This document shows, piece after piece, positions 20,327 to 29,216 of a stretch of 64,000 bases of DNA; position 1 is the stretch's first letter, and the number at the start of each line of letters is the position of its first letter. The notes under the pieces are model-generated. The model was not told where the DNA came from. It made no database searches and saw nothing but the letters and a program-made list of their open reading frames with translations. A program made the translations under genes and the position numbers. The stretch is taken from the NCBI RefSeq assembly GCF_004136555.1, contig NZ_NOIT01000001.1, positions 62,001-126,000 of the forward strand, in the 5' to 3' direction. This DNA is from Kocuria carniphila. GTDB lineage: Bacteria > Actinomycetota > Actinomycetes > Actinomycetales > Micrococcaceae.

Positions 20327-20727
20327 AAACCACTATCAAAACGTTCATCCTCCTGGGCGTCTTCTGCGCGGTCGTAGGCATGGTCTACGGATACCTCACC
20401 GGTTTCCAGGAACTGGCCGGGTTCCCGGCGTTGCTGGCCGTTGCAGCCATGAGTTTCATGCTCGCGATCTACCTCTGGCTCGTGGATCGTTCCACCGGTG
20501 CCATGCTTCCGGAAGACCGTGAAGACGGCGAGATCGTGGAGATGTCCGGGGACTACGGAGCCTTCTCCCCGTGGAGCTGGTGGCCGCTTCTGCTGGGTAT
20601 CGGTTGCGCGATCTTCGTCCTGGCTCTCGCCGTTGGTTGGTGGATCATTGGTCTGTCCGTGCCGGTCGTGATCCTGGGCCTGTTCGGCCTGATCTTCGAG
20701 CATTCCCGCGGAGACCACGCTCACTGA
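20323..20727 (+). CDS. ctaF: cytochrome c oxidase subunit IV (actinobacterial CtaF)
   Basis: Small integral membrane subunit of the actinobacterial aa3 oxidase, 134 residues with four hydrophobic segments ([64 protein letters not shown]). The ATG at 20323 overlaps the ctaD stop (ATGA). It closes the operon, followed by a strong terminator. Confidence 0.92.
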   Translation: MKTTIKTFILLGVFCAVVGMVYGYLTGFQELAGFPALLAVAAMSFMLAIYLWLVDRSTGAMLPEDREDGEIVEMSGDYGAFSPWSWWPLLLGIGCAIFVLALAVGWWIIGLSVPVVILGLFGLIFEHSRGDHAH

Positions 20728-20746
20728 TGTAACCGTTCTATTCCCT

Positions 20747-20784
20747 GAGAAGCCCTCCTCGTCTTCGGACGAGGAGGGCTTCTC
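20747..20784 (+). terminator. intrinsic terminator of ctaCDF
   Basis: A 17-bp perfect stem (20747-20763, 20768-20784) closed by an extra-stable C(TTCG)G tetraloop. No long T-run follows. Confidence 0.85.
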
Positions 20785-20883
20785 TGTGCCGTTCTCGGAT
20801 CATGGAGCGTGGGCCCCGCCATTCTCGCGCGCCTGCGTCACTGTCCTGCCTGAGAGAACGCAGGGGTGGATAGAGTAGAAGGC

Positions 20884-21789
20884 GTGGACAGGACAGTGGA
20901 ATCCCGGTTGACCAGACGCTCTCTCATGACCGTGGCCCTGGGAGTTGGCGCGGTCACTGTCGCGGGTTGCGCGACGCGTACGGATACAACGCAGGAACAA
21001 GCTTCGGTTCCCCCGAGGTCGAGCCCTGAGGCTTCATCCGCCGCACCGTCACCGACGGCTCCAGTCCTGTCGCGAGAGGAAGTCGTCGCCGAGTACGGTT
21101 CTCGAGCTCCAAATTCCTGGGGGATCGACGTACCCGGGGTAGCAATGTCCCTGCCCGAAGGAACGGAACCTGTTGCTCTGACCTTTGATTGCTGTGGCGG
21201 GCCCGGAGGCGACACTCTGGACGAGGCCCTGGTGAAGGCATTGCGCGGCTCTGGAACCGCCGCCACGTTCTTCCTGGCCGGTCGATGGGTAGAAGCGAAT
21301 CCGGCCCTCACCGAGGAACTGGCGGCCGATCCGCTGTTCGAGATTGCCAATCACGGTACGGCACACCAGCCACTGTCCGTGTCTGGTGCATCTGCCTACG
21401 GCATTGCTGGCACGACGGACGCCGCAGCCGTCTACGACGAGATCATGGGCGCACAGAAGCTGATCGAAGAGCGAACCGGGGCCACTCCCACTTTCTTCCG
21501 ATCGGGGACCGCTCATCTGGATGATGTGTCGGCGGAGATCGCCCGGTCCTTGGGGTTGCTCGTCGTCAATTTCAACCGCAATGGCGACGACGGTGGCACC
21601 CTGCCCGCACCTTCTGTCTCTGACCGATTGGTGGGCATGGAACCAGGAGACATCCTTCTCGCGCGCTCCAACCGTCCCTCGGGTGGCACGGCCGCTGGTG
21701 TCACAGCCGCTCTGCCCGTCCTTCGAGAGCGCGGAATGAGCTTTGCCCGGCTTTCGGACGTCCTTCCGACCGAAGCGGAACAGGACTAG
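20884..21789 (+). CDS. polysaccharide deacetylase family lipoprotein (Tat-type signal)
   Basis: A NodB-fold carbohydrate esterase on the cell surface. The signal has twin arginines (LTRRSLMTVALGVG) and a lipobox (VAGC), suggesting a Tat-exported lipoprotein. Motif 1 is LTFDCCGGPGG, where the usual second Asp is Cys; motif 2 is NHGTAH with the metal histidines; FFRSGTAHLDD follows. The substrate is unknown (peptidoglycan or exopolysaccharide amides). I choose GTG 20884 (301 residues) because TAGAGT lies 7 nt upstream, the leaderless layout. A GTG at 20866 is also in frame. Confidence 0.82.
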   Translation: MDRTVESRLTRRSLMTVALGVGAVTVAGCATRTDTTQEQASVPPRSSPEASSAAPSPTAPVLSREEVVAEYGSRAPNSWGIDVPGVAMSLPEGTEPVALTFDCCGGPGGDTLDEALVKALRGSGTAATFFLAGRWVEANPALTEELAADPLFEIANHGTAHQPLSVSGASAYGIAGTTDAAAVYDEIMGAQKLIEERTGATPTFFRSGTAHLDDVSAEIARSLGLLVVNFNRNGDDGGTLPAPSVSDRLVGMEPGDILLARSNRPSGGTAAGVTAALPVLRERGMSFARLSDVLPTEAEQD

Positions 21790-21912
21790 CATCGGCGCCA
21801 AGGCGAACGCGTCATAGGCTCAGCCCTTCCGCAGCCTGGCGGCCAACACGGCCGAACTCACTTCGGCTACGACCACTCTCCATCGATCGTGGCCCAACGA
21901 TCAGGAGGTCGT

Positions 21913-22572
21913 ATGTCACGCGTAAGAGTTCACAATTTCTCCATTTCACTCGATGGATTCGGAGTAGGCGAAAGCCAGTCCCTCGAGGCTCCCTTCGGAC
22001 ACGCAGGGGAGCGTCTGCTGCGTTGGGCCCTGCCCACCCGCACGTTCCAACGCATGGGGTTCCACGGCCGCGAGGAGCCGACCGTGGGCGTAGACGACGC
22101 GTTTGCCAGTAATTGGGCCGAGGACATCGGGGTGGAGATCATGGGGCGGAACAAGTTCGCCCCGTCCAGAGGCCCATGGGAGACCGAGGAATGGCGCGGG
22201 TGGTGGGGAGACGATCCGCCATTCCACACACCCGTAGTGGTCCTGACCCACTACCCCCGGCTCCCACTCGAGATGGAAGGTGGAACAACGTTCTATTTCG
22301 TCAATGCGGATCCGCCTGAAGCGTTGCGTCGGGCTCGCCAACTGGCGGAAGGCAAAGATGTCCGGATCGGCGGCGGCACCACGACAGTCCGAGAGTTTCT
22401 CCAAGCCGATCTGATCGACCAGATGCACATCGTGGTGGTTCCCATACTGCTCGGACGTGGGGAACGGCTCTGGGAGGGTCTGGAAGGACTTGAAGACCGG
22501 TTCACTATTGAATCTGTGGTCTCTGGATCGGGTGTCATCCATCTGACCTTCACACGCCGGGTGGGGGCGTAA
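21913..22572 (+). CDS. dihydrofolate reductase-like (RibD C-terminal domain) protein
   Basis: A 219-residue protein of the RibD_C/DHFR-like superfamily. The N-terminus is VHNFSISLDGFGVG; the cofactor-binding GGGTTTVREFLQ is near residue 155; and HIVVVPILLGRGERLWEGL lies near the end. Such stand-alone proteins are probable NADPH-dependent reductases of unknown substrate; they are not the housekeeping DHFR. ATG 21913 has a strong AGGAGG Shine-Dalgarno, so the upstream in-frame GTG at 21889 is not used. Confidence 0.85.
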   Translation: MSRVRVHNFSISLDGFGVGESQSLEAPFGHAGERLLRWALPTRTFQRMGFHGREEPTVGVDDAFASNWAEDIGVEIMGRNKFAPSRGPWETEEWRGWWGDDPPFHTPVVVLTHYPRLPLEMEGGTTFYFVNADPPEALRRARQLAEGKDVRIGGGTTTVREFLQADLIDQMHIVVVPILLGRGERLWEGLEGLEDRFTIESVVSGSGVIHLTFTRRVGA

Positions 22573-22581
22573 AGAGACGAA

Positions 22582-22611
22582 GAAGCCCCCGAGGCGAACC
22601 TCGGGGGCTTC
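22582..22611. terminator. bidirectional terminator between the reductase gene and qcrB
   Basis: Perfect 13-bp arms (GAAGCCCCCGAGG / CCTCGGGGGCTTC) with a CGAA loop, between two converging genes. Confidence 0.85.
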
Positions 22612-22639
22612 CTTCTGGACGATCTAGGGGATCATCCGG

Positions 22640-24304
22640 TTACTTGTCGAGCTGAGCCTTGTGGGACCCGGCTCCGACGGCCTCGTGGTCGTCGTGGTGA
22701 CCGTGTGCGGCCTCGAGCTCCTGGGGAGTCACGGGAGCAACGCGGTCCTCGAAGTACCAGCGGCTCAAGCGACCGCGCATCTTCTCCATGCCGGTGACCT
22801 TGCCCTTCGCGTTAGCGCGGGCCGGCTGCACCTGGTAGTCCTCGAAGTCGACCAAGCGGTAGCGCTTGTACTCGTCCAACGGCTCGTGGACCTCTACGAA
22901 CTCGCCGTGGGGCAGCGCCTGAATCCTGCCGGACTCGCGACCATGCAGCACGATCTCACGGTCCTTACGCTGCAGCGCCAGGCACATCCGTCGAGCAATG
23001 ATGAACGCGAGGATCGGGCCGAGGAAGTATGCGGCGCGGAGCCAATACGTAACGTCGTTCAGACCCACATGGAAGTGCGTGGCGATGAGGTCGGAACTCG
23101 CGGCCATCATCTGGACGGCGTAAAACGTGACAGCCGCAGCACCAATTGCGGTACGGAACGGCGCGTTACGCGGGCGATCCAGCACGTTGTGGACGCGGTT
23201 GTCCTTGGTGACCCAACGTTCGATCCAGGGGTAGGCGAACATCGCGACGAACAGCAGAGCGATGGGGATTAGCGGGAGAAGAATGGCCATCGGGAGAACC
23301 CAGCCGAAAATGGTGAACTCCCAGGAGAAGGGCCAGGAACCCGGCATGAGTCGCAGAGCGCCGTCCGGGAAACCCATGTAGAAGTCAGGCTGCGAACCTG
23401 CCTGCACAGGTGATGGGTCGTACGGACCGTAGTTCCAGATGGCGTTGATGGTGGTGGTACCAGCCAAGAGCGCCAAAATACCAAACACGATGAAGAAGAA
23501 GCCACCGGCCTTGGCCGCGTAAACGGGGCCGACGGGGAAGCCAACCACATTGTTTTCGGTGCGACCCGGGCCGGGATACTGGGTGTGCTTGTGCACGACC
23601 ACCATGAACAGGTGCACGACGATCATGATGAGGATCAATGCGGGGATGATCAGTACGTGGGCGATGTACATACGGCCGATAATCGCCAGTCCGGGGAATT
23701 CGCCACCGAACATGAACATCGACATGTAGGTACCGACCACCGGGATGGCCTTCAACATGGCGTCCGCAATGCGCAGACCGTTACCGGACAGAACGTCATC
23801 CGGGAGGGAGTAACCGGAGAAGCCGGCCACGATCGCCAGGAGGAAGAGCACGCAGCCGACAACCCAGTTGAGCTCACGGGGGCGACGGAACGCGCCGGTG
23901 AAGAACACGCGGAGCATGTGCACCGACAGCGCCATCACGAACATCAGGGCCGACCAGTGGTGGAGCTGACGCAGGAACAGGCCACCGCGGATATCGAACG
24001 AGATGTTCAGCGTAGAGGCGTAAGCGCCAGACATTTCCACGCCCTGCATGGGCACGTAGCTGCCGTGGTACTCCAGGGAGGTCATGGTGGGGTCGAACCA
24101 GAAGGCGAGGAACGTACCCGACAACAGCAGGATGACGAAGCTGTAGAGGGCGACCTCACCGAACATGAAGGTCCAGTGGTCGGGGAAGATCTTGCGACCG
24201 AATTCCTTGACCATGGGGGAGACACCCGCGCGGGTGTCTACGAAGTTAGCGATCCGCCCGGAGCGTGTGCGGGGCTGGTACTCGTAATCAGTAGTAGATG
24301 ACAT
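22640..24304 (-). CDS. qcrB: cytochrome bc1 complex cytochrome b subunit QcrB
   Basis: Menaquinol-oxidising cytochrome b of the actinobacterial bcc complex, 554 residues. It has eight or nine membrane spans, haem-ligand His pairs in QLHHWSALMFVMALSVHMLRV and HVLIIPALILIMIVVHLFM, and the PEW-type loop region (AGSQPDFYMGF). The long C-terminal extension is typical of actinobacteria. Its ATG overlaps the qcrA stop by one base. Last gene of ctaE-qcrC-qcrA-qcrB. Confidence 0.96.
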   Translation of the reverse strand: MSSTTDYEYQPRTRSGRIANFVDTRAGVSPMVKEFGRKIFPDHWTFMFGEVALYSFVILLLSGTFLAFWFDPTMTSLEYHGSYVPMQGVEMSGAYASTLNISFDIRGGLFLRQLHHWSALMFVMALSVHMLRVFFTGAFRRPRELNWVVGCVLFLLAIVAGFSGYSLPDDVLSGNGLRIADAMLKAIPVVGTYMSMFMFGGEFPGLAIIGRMYIAHVLIIPALILIMIVVHLFMVVVHKHTQYPGPGRTENNVVGFPVGPVYAAKAGGFFFIVFGILALLAGTTTINAIWNYGPYDPSPVQAGSQPDFYMGFPDGALRLMPGSWPFSWEFTIFGWVLPMAILLPLIPIALLFVAMFAYPWIERWVTKDNRVHNVLDRPRNAPFRTAIGAAAVTFYAVQMMAASSDLIATHFHVGLNDVTYWLRAAYFLGPILAFIIARRMCLALQRKDREIVLHGRESGRIQALPHGEFVEVHEPLDEYKRYRLVDFEDYQVQPARANAKGKVTGMEKMRGRLSRWYFEDRVAPVTPQELEAAHGHHDDHEAVGAGSHKAQLDK

Positions 24305-25398
24305 CAGTTTGCCTCACCCTGCATATCTCGGACTGCGAATCCGCGCTGCGAGTAGGTGGGTCCCACGGGCTCGTGGAAGTCACTACGCGCAACGAGGTAT
24401 CCCTCGGAATCAACGGTAATGGGCAGCTGGGGCAGCGGACGCGATGCCGGGCCGAAGATCACTTCACACTCGTTCGTGAGGTCGAAGGTCGATTGGTGGC
24501 ACGGGCACAGCAGGTGATGAGTGTGCTGCTCGTACAATGCGATGGGGCAACCGACGTGGGTGCAGACCTTGGAGTAGGCGAAGATGCCGTCCACGTTCCA
24601 GTCTTCACGGTCGGCAGAGACGTTCACCTTGTCCGGGTCGAGTCGCATGAGCAGCACAACGGCCTTGGCCTTCTCGTCCAAGTAACCGTCGTGGTGGCCC
24701 AGTTCGGAGAGGTTCTCGGGGACCACGTGGAACGCGGAGCCCAGGGTGACGTCCGAAGCCTTGATCGGGGTACCGGAGGGGTCGCGCACCAGGCGGATTC
24801 CTTCGTCCCAGATGGTGTGGCGCAGAACCGTGAGGTCGGTAGGACCCAAGTCGCGGAGCAAACCGACGAAGGGGAGCGGAGCCAGGATAGCGGCGCCGAT
24901 CAGCGTGTTACGAAGGAGCGGACGGCGCTTGATGCCGGACTCGTCGTAAATGGTGGTCAGGATTTCCTGAGCCTCTGCACGCTGCTCCTCGGTACGAACG
25001 TCGTGACGTTCCTCGACCAATTCGTGGTCCGGCATGAGGGTTCGTGCCCACTGCACAACGCCAATACCAATACCGAACATGCCCAGCGCAATGCCGAGGC
25101 CCAGCAGCAGGTTCTGCAGGCGCAGCTGGCTGGTGGGCTCCGTATTCACCACGTCGTAGATCGGTCCGTCGACTCGAATACCGAAGTACGCGATGAAGAA
25201 CAGAATTGATCCGAGGATCGAGATGATGAACAGCAGTACTACCTGCCGTTCGGCACGCTTAGCAGCTTTGGGGTCAACGTCTGTCACACGCGGACGGTGC
25301 GGCGGAAGTCCCGGGTCGGGGAACTGATTCTTAGCCGCTCCGTCCGAGGTGACAACCGCCCCGCTGTGCTGGGGAGTGCCGTCACGATGGTCGCCCAT
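24304..25398 (-). CDS. qcrA: Rieske iron-sulfur subunit QcrA
   Basis: Rieske 2Fe-2S subunit of the bcc complex. The N-terminal half has three hydrophobic segments (actinobacterial form). The C-terminal Rieske domain has CTHVGC and CPCHQSTF, giving the Cys and His cluster ligands. I favour ATG 25398 (MGDHRDG), which has GAGGG 5 nt upstream, over ATG 25410. The gene lies 61 bp after qcrC and overlaps qcrB by one base. Confidence 0.95.
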   Translation of the reverse strand: MGDHRDGTPQHSGAVVTSDGAAKNQFPDPGLPPHRPRVTDVDPKAAKRAERQVVLLFIISILGSILFFIAYFGIRVDGPIYDVVNTEPTSQLRLQNLLLGLGIALGMFGIGIGVVQWARTLMPDHELVEERHDVRTEEQRAEAQEILTTIYDESGIKRRPLLRNTLIGAAILAPLPFVGLLRDLGPTDLTVLRHTIWDEGIRLVRDPSGTPIKASDVTLGSAFHVVPENLSELGHHDGYLDEKAKAVVLLMRLDPDKVNVSADREDWNVDGIFAYSKVCTHVGCPIALYEQHTHHLLCPCHQSTFDLTNECEVIFGPASRPLPQLPITVDSEGYLVARSDFHEPVGPTYSQRGFAVRDMQGEAN

Positions 25399-25471
25399 GT
25401 GGTCCCTCATTCTTCTCTTGATGCTTTGAATAATGCTGTGTCAGGTTGCCGGGGTGAGCCGGCAGACGCTC

Positions 25472-26263
25472 TCAGGCGGAGCGGGAAGTGAGCCAGACGG
25501 TGAAGCCGATGACCACGGCCAGACCGATGCTCCAGATCATGAGACCTTCAGAAACCGGGCCGAGCGAGCCGAGGTTGAATCCACCCGGGTCGGTGTTGTT
25601 GTCCAACGCCTTGATGTAGGTGATCACGTCACGCTTTTCCTCGGGAGTGATGTTGGCGTCATTGAACACCGGCATGTTCTGGGGGCCGGTCTGCATGGCC
25701 TCGTAAATGTGGGCCTCGTCGACGCCCATCAGGGAGGGAGCGTACTTGCCGCGTGTCAATGCACCACCGGCGCCGGCGGCGTTGTGGCACATGGCGCAGT
25801 TGGCCAGGAAGACCTTGGCACCGTTGGCGGAGTCACCCTTGGTGACGTCCAGGTACTCGTCCTCGGGGATGGCGGGTCCGGCACCCAGCGATGCTACGTA
25901 GCCGGCAAGCTGCTTGGTCTGTTCTTCATTGAACTGTTCCGGCTTGACCTGTGCCTGGGGGCCCTGCATCTGCATGGGCATGCGGCCGGTGCCGACCTGG
26001 AAGTCGACGGACGCGGCGCCCACACCGATGAGGCTGGGGCCGGCCTCGGTGCCTTCGGCGTTCAGGCCGTGGCAGGTAGAGCAGTTGGCCAGGAAGAGCT
26101 TCTGGCCTTCTTCAATGTCCTGTGCCGAGTAGGTCGTGGTCTCGGCCTTGGCTTCGTTGGTGGTTGTGGCAACTGCATAGAGTCCACCGGTGAGAAGCAA
26201 AGCCATGACGAGCAGTGCGAGGACTGCCAGGGGATGGCGGCGCTTTTGTGAGAGTGCCTTCAC
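25472..26263 (-). CDS. qcrC: di-haem cytochrome c subunit QcrC
   Basis: Membrane-anchored di-haem cytochrome c that replaces soluble cytochrome c in actinobacteria, passing electrons from the bcc complex to CtaC. The 263 residues include an N-terminal membrane segment (about 12-35), two CxxCH haem sites (CSTCH at 61-65 and CAMCH near 160), and a C-terminal membrane anchor (LMIWSIGLAVVIGFTVWL). It is 60 bp downstream of ctaE in the operon. Confidence 0.96.
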   Translation of the reverse strand: MKALSQKRRHPLAVLALLVMALLLTGGLYAVATTTNEAKAETTTYSAQDIEEGQKLFLANCSTCHGLNAEGTEAGPSLIGVGAASVDFQVGTGRMPMQMQGPQAQVKPEQFNEEQTKQLAGYVASLGAGPAIPEDEYLDVTKGDSANGAKVFLANCAMCHNAAGAGGALTRGKYAPSLMGVDEAHIYEAMQTGPQNMPVFNDANITPEEKRDVITYIKALDNNTDPGGFNLGSLGPVSEGLMIWSIGLAVVIGFTVWLTSRSA

Positions 26264-26323
26264 GTCAAACGTTCCTTTTACTCGGTACTTGGAGACTGGG
26301 ATGGGGTGGGTCGTTCCAGCTGG

Positions 26324-26962
26324 CTACTGAATGAAGTAGACCAGGATGAACAGGACGATCCAGACGACGTCCACGAAGTGCCAGTAGTAGGAGACCACGA
26401 TGGCCGAGGTGGCCTCGTAGTGTCCGAACCGTTTGGCAACGAAGGCGCGGCCCATGATGAAGAGGAATGCGATCAGACCGCCGGTCACGTGGATCGCGTG
26501 GAAACCGGTGGTGATGTAGAAGGCGGAGCCGTATGCGTTGGCCGCAATGGTCACACCTTCGGAAACCAGCACCGCGTACTCGTACACCTGTACGGAGACG
26601 AAGACGGCACCCATCAAGAAAGTGAGAGCAAACCATTCGGTCATTCCCCACTTGGTGAACTGGAAGATGCCGCCGGTACGGCGGGGCTGGAGACGCTCAG
26701 CGGCGAACACTCCGAACTGGCAGGTCACAGAGCTGAGCACCAAGATGATGGTGTTGATCAACGCCAGCGGGACGTTGAGCATCGCAGTCTGTTCTTCCCA
26801 CAGCTCCGGAGACGTTGCGCGGAGGGTGAAGTACATGGCGAAAAGACCGGCGAAGAACATCACTTCGGACGAGAGCCACACGATGGTGCCCACGGAAGTG
26901 AGGTTGGGGCGATTGATGTTCGCGCCTACCGGTTTGGCTGGGGTATGGGTTGCAGTTGTCAC
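26324..26962 (-). CDS. ctaE: cytochrome c oxidase subunit III
   Basis: Subunit III of the aa3 oxidase, 212 residues with five spans ([40 protein letters not shown] and others). The start at GTG 26962 (MTTATHTP) matches the family. It has no Shine-Dalgarno but sits exactly 6 nt after a CATAAT -10 box, so the mRNA should be leaderless. First gene of ctaE-qcrCAB, split from ctaCDF by divergent genes but serving the same bcc-aa3 supercomplex. Confidence 0.95.
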   Translation of the reverse strand: MTTATHTPAKPVGANINRPNLTSVGTIVWLSSEVMFFAGLFAMYFTLRATSPELWEEQTAMLNVPLALINTIILVLSSVTCQFGVFAAERLQPRRTGGIFQFTKWGMTEWFALTFLMGAVFVSVQVYEYAVLVSEGVTIAANAYGSAFYITTGFHAIHVTGGLIAFLFIMGRAFVAKRFGHYEATSAIVVSYYWHFVDVVWIVLFILVYFIQ

Positions 26963-26968
26963 AGAGAC

Positions 26969-26998
26969 ATTATGTCGCCAAAACTCTCCCCGAACCAA
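26969..26998 (-). promoter_or_regulatory. promoter of ctaE-qcrCAB
   Basis: On the minus strand TTGGTT (26998-26993), an 18-nt spacer, CATAAT (26974-26969), then 6 nt to the GTG start at 26962. The transcription start should coincide with the start codon. Confidence 0.7.
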
Positions 26999-27141
26999 CC
27001 ACCGGGCCCTTCTGGAGGTGCCGTGTCGCGAGTCAGCTGCTTCTCTTGCAACTTATTTCAGTGCTCCTCTTATTAAGGAACCGAAATCGCCCCGCTTCGG
27101 CGGCTTCGTGCAGAGCCGGAATCTGGCGGTAGAGTCGAATT

Positions 27142-28200
27142 GTGACTACCTCAACTGGCTCCCAAACAAGCATGCACTGGCCGAATCTTCTGACCTCGCT
27201 CTCGCGTGGCGAGGATCTCACCTGGGATGAGTCCTATTGGGCGATGGACACCATCATGAACGGCGAAGTGCCCGACGCCGTGATCGCCGGGTTCCTCATG
27301 GCGCTGCGCACCAAGGGTGAGACGGTCGCGGAACTCAACGGTCTCGCCGATGCCATGGTTGAGCACGCGCGGGCGGTAAATGTTCCGGCGCCCGCGTTGG
27401 ACATCGTGGGCACCGGGGGAGACCGGCTGTCGAGCGTGAATATTTCAACCATGTCCGCTCTCGTGTGCGCCGGCGCCGGGGTGCGCGTGGTCAAACACGG
27501 CAACAGGGCGTCGTCGTCGAAGTCCGGCTCGGCCGATGTCCTGGAAGCCCTGGGCGTTCAACTGGACATGCCCATCGACAAGGTGGAGAAGGCGGCGTCG
27601 GACGTGGGTATCACGTTCCTGTTCGCCCAGACCTTCCACCCGTCCATGCGGTTCGCGGCCGTGGCCCGTAAGGCACTCGGCGTGGCCACCGCGTTCAATT
27701 TCCTGGGGCCCATTACCAACCCGGCCAAGGTCAAGGCCTCGGCGATTGGCGTTGCAGACGCCGCACTGGCACCCCTGATGGCCGGCGTGTTTCAGAATCG
27801 TGGGGACCGAGCGTTGGTCTTCCGCGGGGGAGACGGCCTGGACGAGCTCACGGTCACGGCGCCGTCGGACGTGTGGGAAGTTCGTGACGGTCAGATCACG
27901 GAACATTCGCTCGAACCACTCGATTTCGACATGCCGCGCGCGACCATCGAAGATCTGCGCGGCCAGGATGCCCAGTACAACGCGGGGGTCGTTCGTGACG
28001 TTCTCGCCGGCACCCCAGGTCATATTCGCAACGCGGTGCTGCTCAACTCGGCCGCGGGCCTGATGGCCATGGACGAGAACGCTGACGGCGAGTTCCACGA
28101 CCGTTTCGCCAAAGCCATCGCTCGCGCTGCTGAATCCATCGACTCAGGTTCCGCGCAGGGCATCCTGGATCGCTGGGTCCAGTTCGCCAGGACGGCATAG
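27142..28200 (+). CDS. trpD: anthranilate phosphoribosyltransferase TrpD
   Basis: Second step of tryptophan synthesis: anthranilate plus PRPP. The 352 residues show the PRPP loop VGTGGDRLSSVNISTM, KHGNRASSSKSGSADVLE, and the GGDGLDELT region. GTG 27142 lies 6 nt after TAGAGT (27130-27135), a leaderless layout. It is separate from other trp genes in this window, and no trp leader peptide is visible. Confidence 0.96.
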   Translation: MTTSTGSQTSMHWPNLLTSLSRGEDLTWDESYWAMDTIMNGEVPDAVIAGFLMALRTKGETVAELNGLADAMVEHARAVNVPAPALDIVGTGGDRLSSVNISTMSALVCAGAGVRVVKHGNRASSSKSGSADVLEALGVQLDMPIDKVEKAASDVGITFLFAQTFHPSMRFAAVARKALGVATAFNFLGPITNPAKVKASAIGVADAALAPLMAGVFQNRGDRALVFRGGDGLDELTVTAPSDVWEVRDGQITEHSLEPLDFDMPRATIEDLRGQDAQYNAGVVRDVLAGTPGHIRNAVLLNSAAGLMAMDENADGEFHDRFAKAIARAAESIDSGSAQGILDRWVQFARTA

Positions 28201-28225
28201 GTCCCGCACCTTCGTCAACGATGAC

Positions 28226-28263
28226 GACGCCGCTCGGCCGGGTTTTCCCGGGCGGGCGGCGTC
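28226..28263. terminator. hairpin between trpD and the Lrp-like gene
   Basis: Outer arms GACGCCGC/GCGGCGTC and inner CCGGG/CCCGG with a TTTT loop, between converging genes. There is no strong T-run on the plus side. Confidence 0.7.
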
Positions 28264-28286
28264 GGTCGTTGGTGGCCTGATTCCGG

Positions 28287-28565
28287 TTAGTCGATACCCA
28301 AGGAGAACGCGGCGTCCAGATCGTGCTCACTGTAGGCGCGGAAGGCGATGTTGGTGTTGGTCGAAACCACGCCCTTCACCTTGGACAGCTGGTCGGCGAT
28401 CACATCGGCCAGCCGTTCGTGCTCGCGCACGCGGACCATCGCGATCAGATCCCAATCGCCGGTGACCGAGTAGACCTCGGTGATGCCCTTGATGTTGGAG
28501 ATGTCCTGGGCCACCTCGGGAATGCGGTCTGCGGATGTCTTGATCAGCACGATTGCGGTCAGCAT
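28287..28565 (-). CDS. stand-alone RAM domain (Lrp/AsnC ligand-binding) protein
   Basis: A 92-residue protein consisting only of the RAM/AsnC ligand-sensing domain (LTAIVLIKTSADRIPEVAQD, VTGDWDLIAMVRV, VKGVVSTNTNIAF). There is no DNA-binding helix-turn-helix. Such short proteins may modulate full-length Lrp regulators by hetero-assembly; that is inference. The ATG is preceded by AAAGGA. It lies next to trpD and a membrane protein gene, conserved neighbours in this group. Confidence 0.88.
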   Translation of the reverse strand: MLTAIVLIKTSADRIPEVAQDISNIKGITEVYSVTGDWDLIAMVRVREHERLADVIADQLSKVKGVVSTNTNIAFRAYSEHDLDAAFSLGID

Positions 28566-28595
28566 GTGAGTCCTTTCTCGACGTTTGTCTTCAGC

Positions 28596-29030
28596 CTATC
28601 GATTGCGGAGTGAGCGGCCGACCAGGAGCACGATCAATCGGTACCCCAGGAGGAACAAGCCCAGGACACCCAGGCTCACCAGGACGAACGCGAGGGCAGT
28701 GCCCTGGCCCGTCAGCATGCGCAACAGCATGCCGATGATCTCAGCCGACAACCAGACGACCACGCCGGTCGGGAACAGCGCTGCAGGACGCCGGTGCGCC
28801 CGGGTGAGAAGCCAGCCCACGAGGGCTCCGACAAGGAACGGCCAAGCCGTTTCCAAGGCACCCCAAGGGCTTTGTTCGTGGGCGTTGCGGCCCAGCGCCG
28901 CGAAGATCGTCACGAGGACCAGGTCCGCGATCAGGAACAACGGCCAGCGATGGGAACCGGATCGCGGGGGAGAGGTTCCGTTGACCGGAGTGGGGGATGT
29001 AGACGTGGAGGACGGCGCAGATCGAGACAT
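28596..29030 (-). CDS. DUF3054 family membrane protein
   Basis: A 144-residue protein with a Ser/Thr/Pro-rich N-terminus and four predicted spans (LFLIADLVLVTIFAALG, WPFLVGALVGWLLT, LFPTGVVVWLSAEIIGMLL, LAFVLVSLGVLGLFLLGY). It matches the DUF3054 pattern; the function is unknown. ATG 29030 follows TAGACT (29042-29037) by 6 nt, so a leaderless transcript is likely. Confidence 0.8.
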   Translation of the reverse strand: MSRSAPSSTSTSPTPVNGTSPPRSGSHRWPLFLIADLVLVTIFAALGRNAHEQSPWGALETAWPFLVGALVGWLLTRAHRRPAALFPTGVVVWLSAEIIGMLLRMLTGQGTALAFVLVSLGVLGLFLLGYRLIVLLVGRSLRNR

Positions 29031-29216
29031 AGTCCCAGTCTAGGCCCGGGTCATACCTGAACTTTTACGTGAACGTTTCTGTAATAGTATGAACTATCGC
29101 TTGAAACAATCGACTTTCGCCACCGCAACTATGGGTGTGTTCAAGTGACACCGGCGGGATAAACTGCCGAGCGCCGTCGTAACCTCGAGGGCACTTCGTC
29201 AACCACTGGAGACACG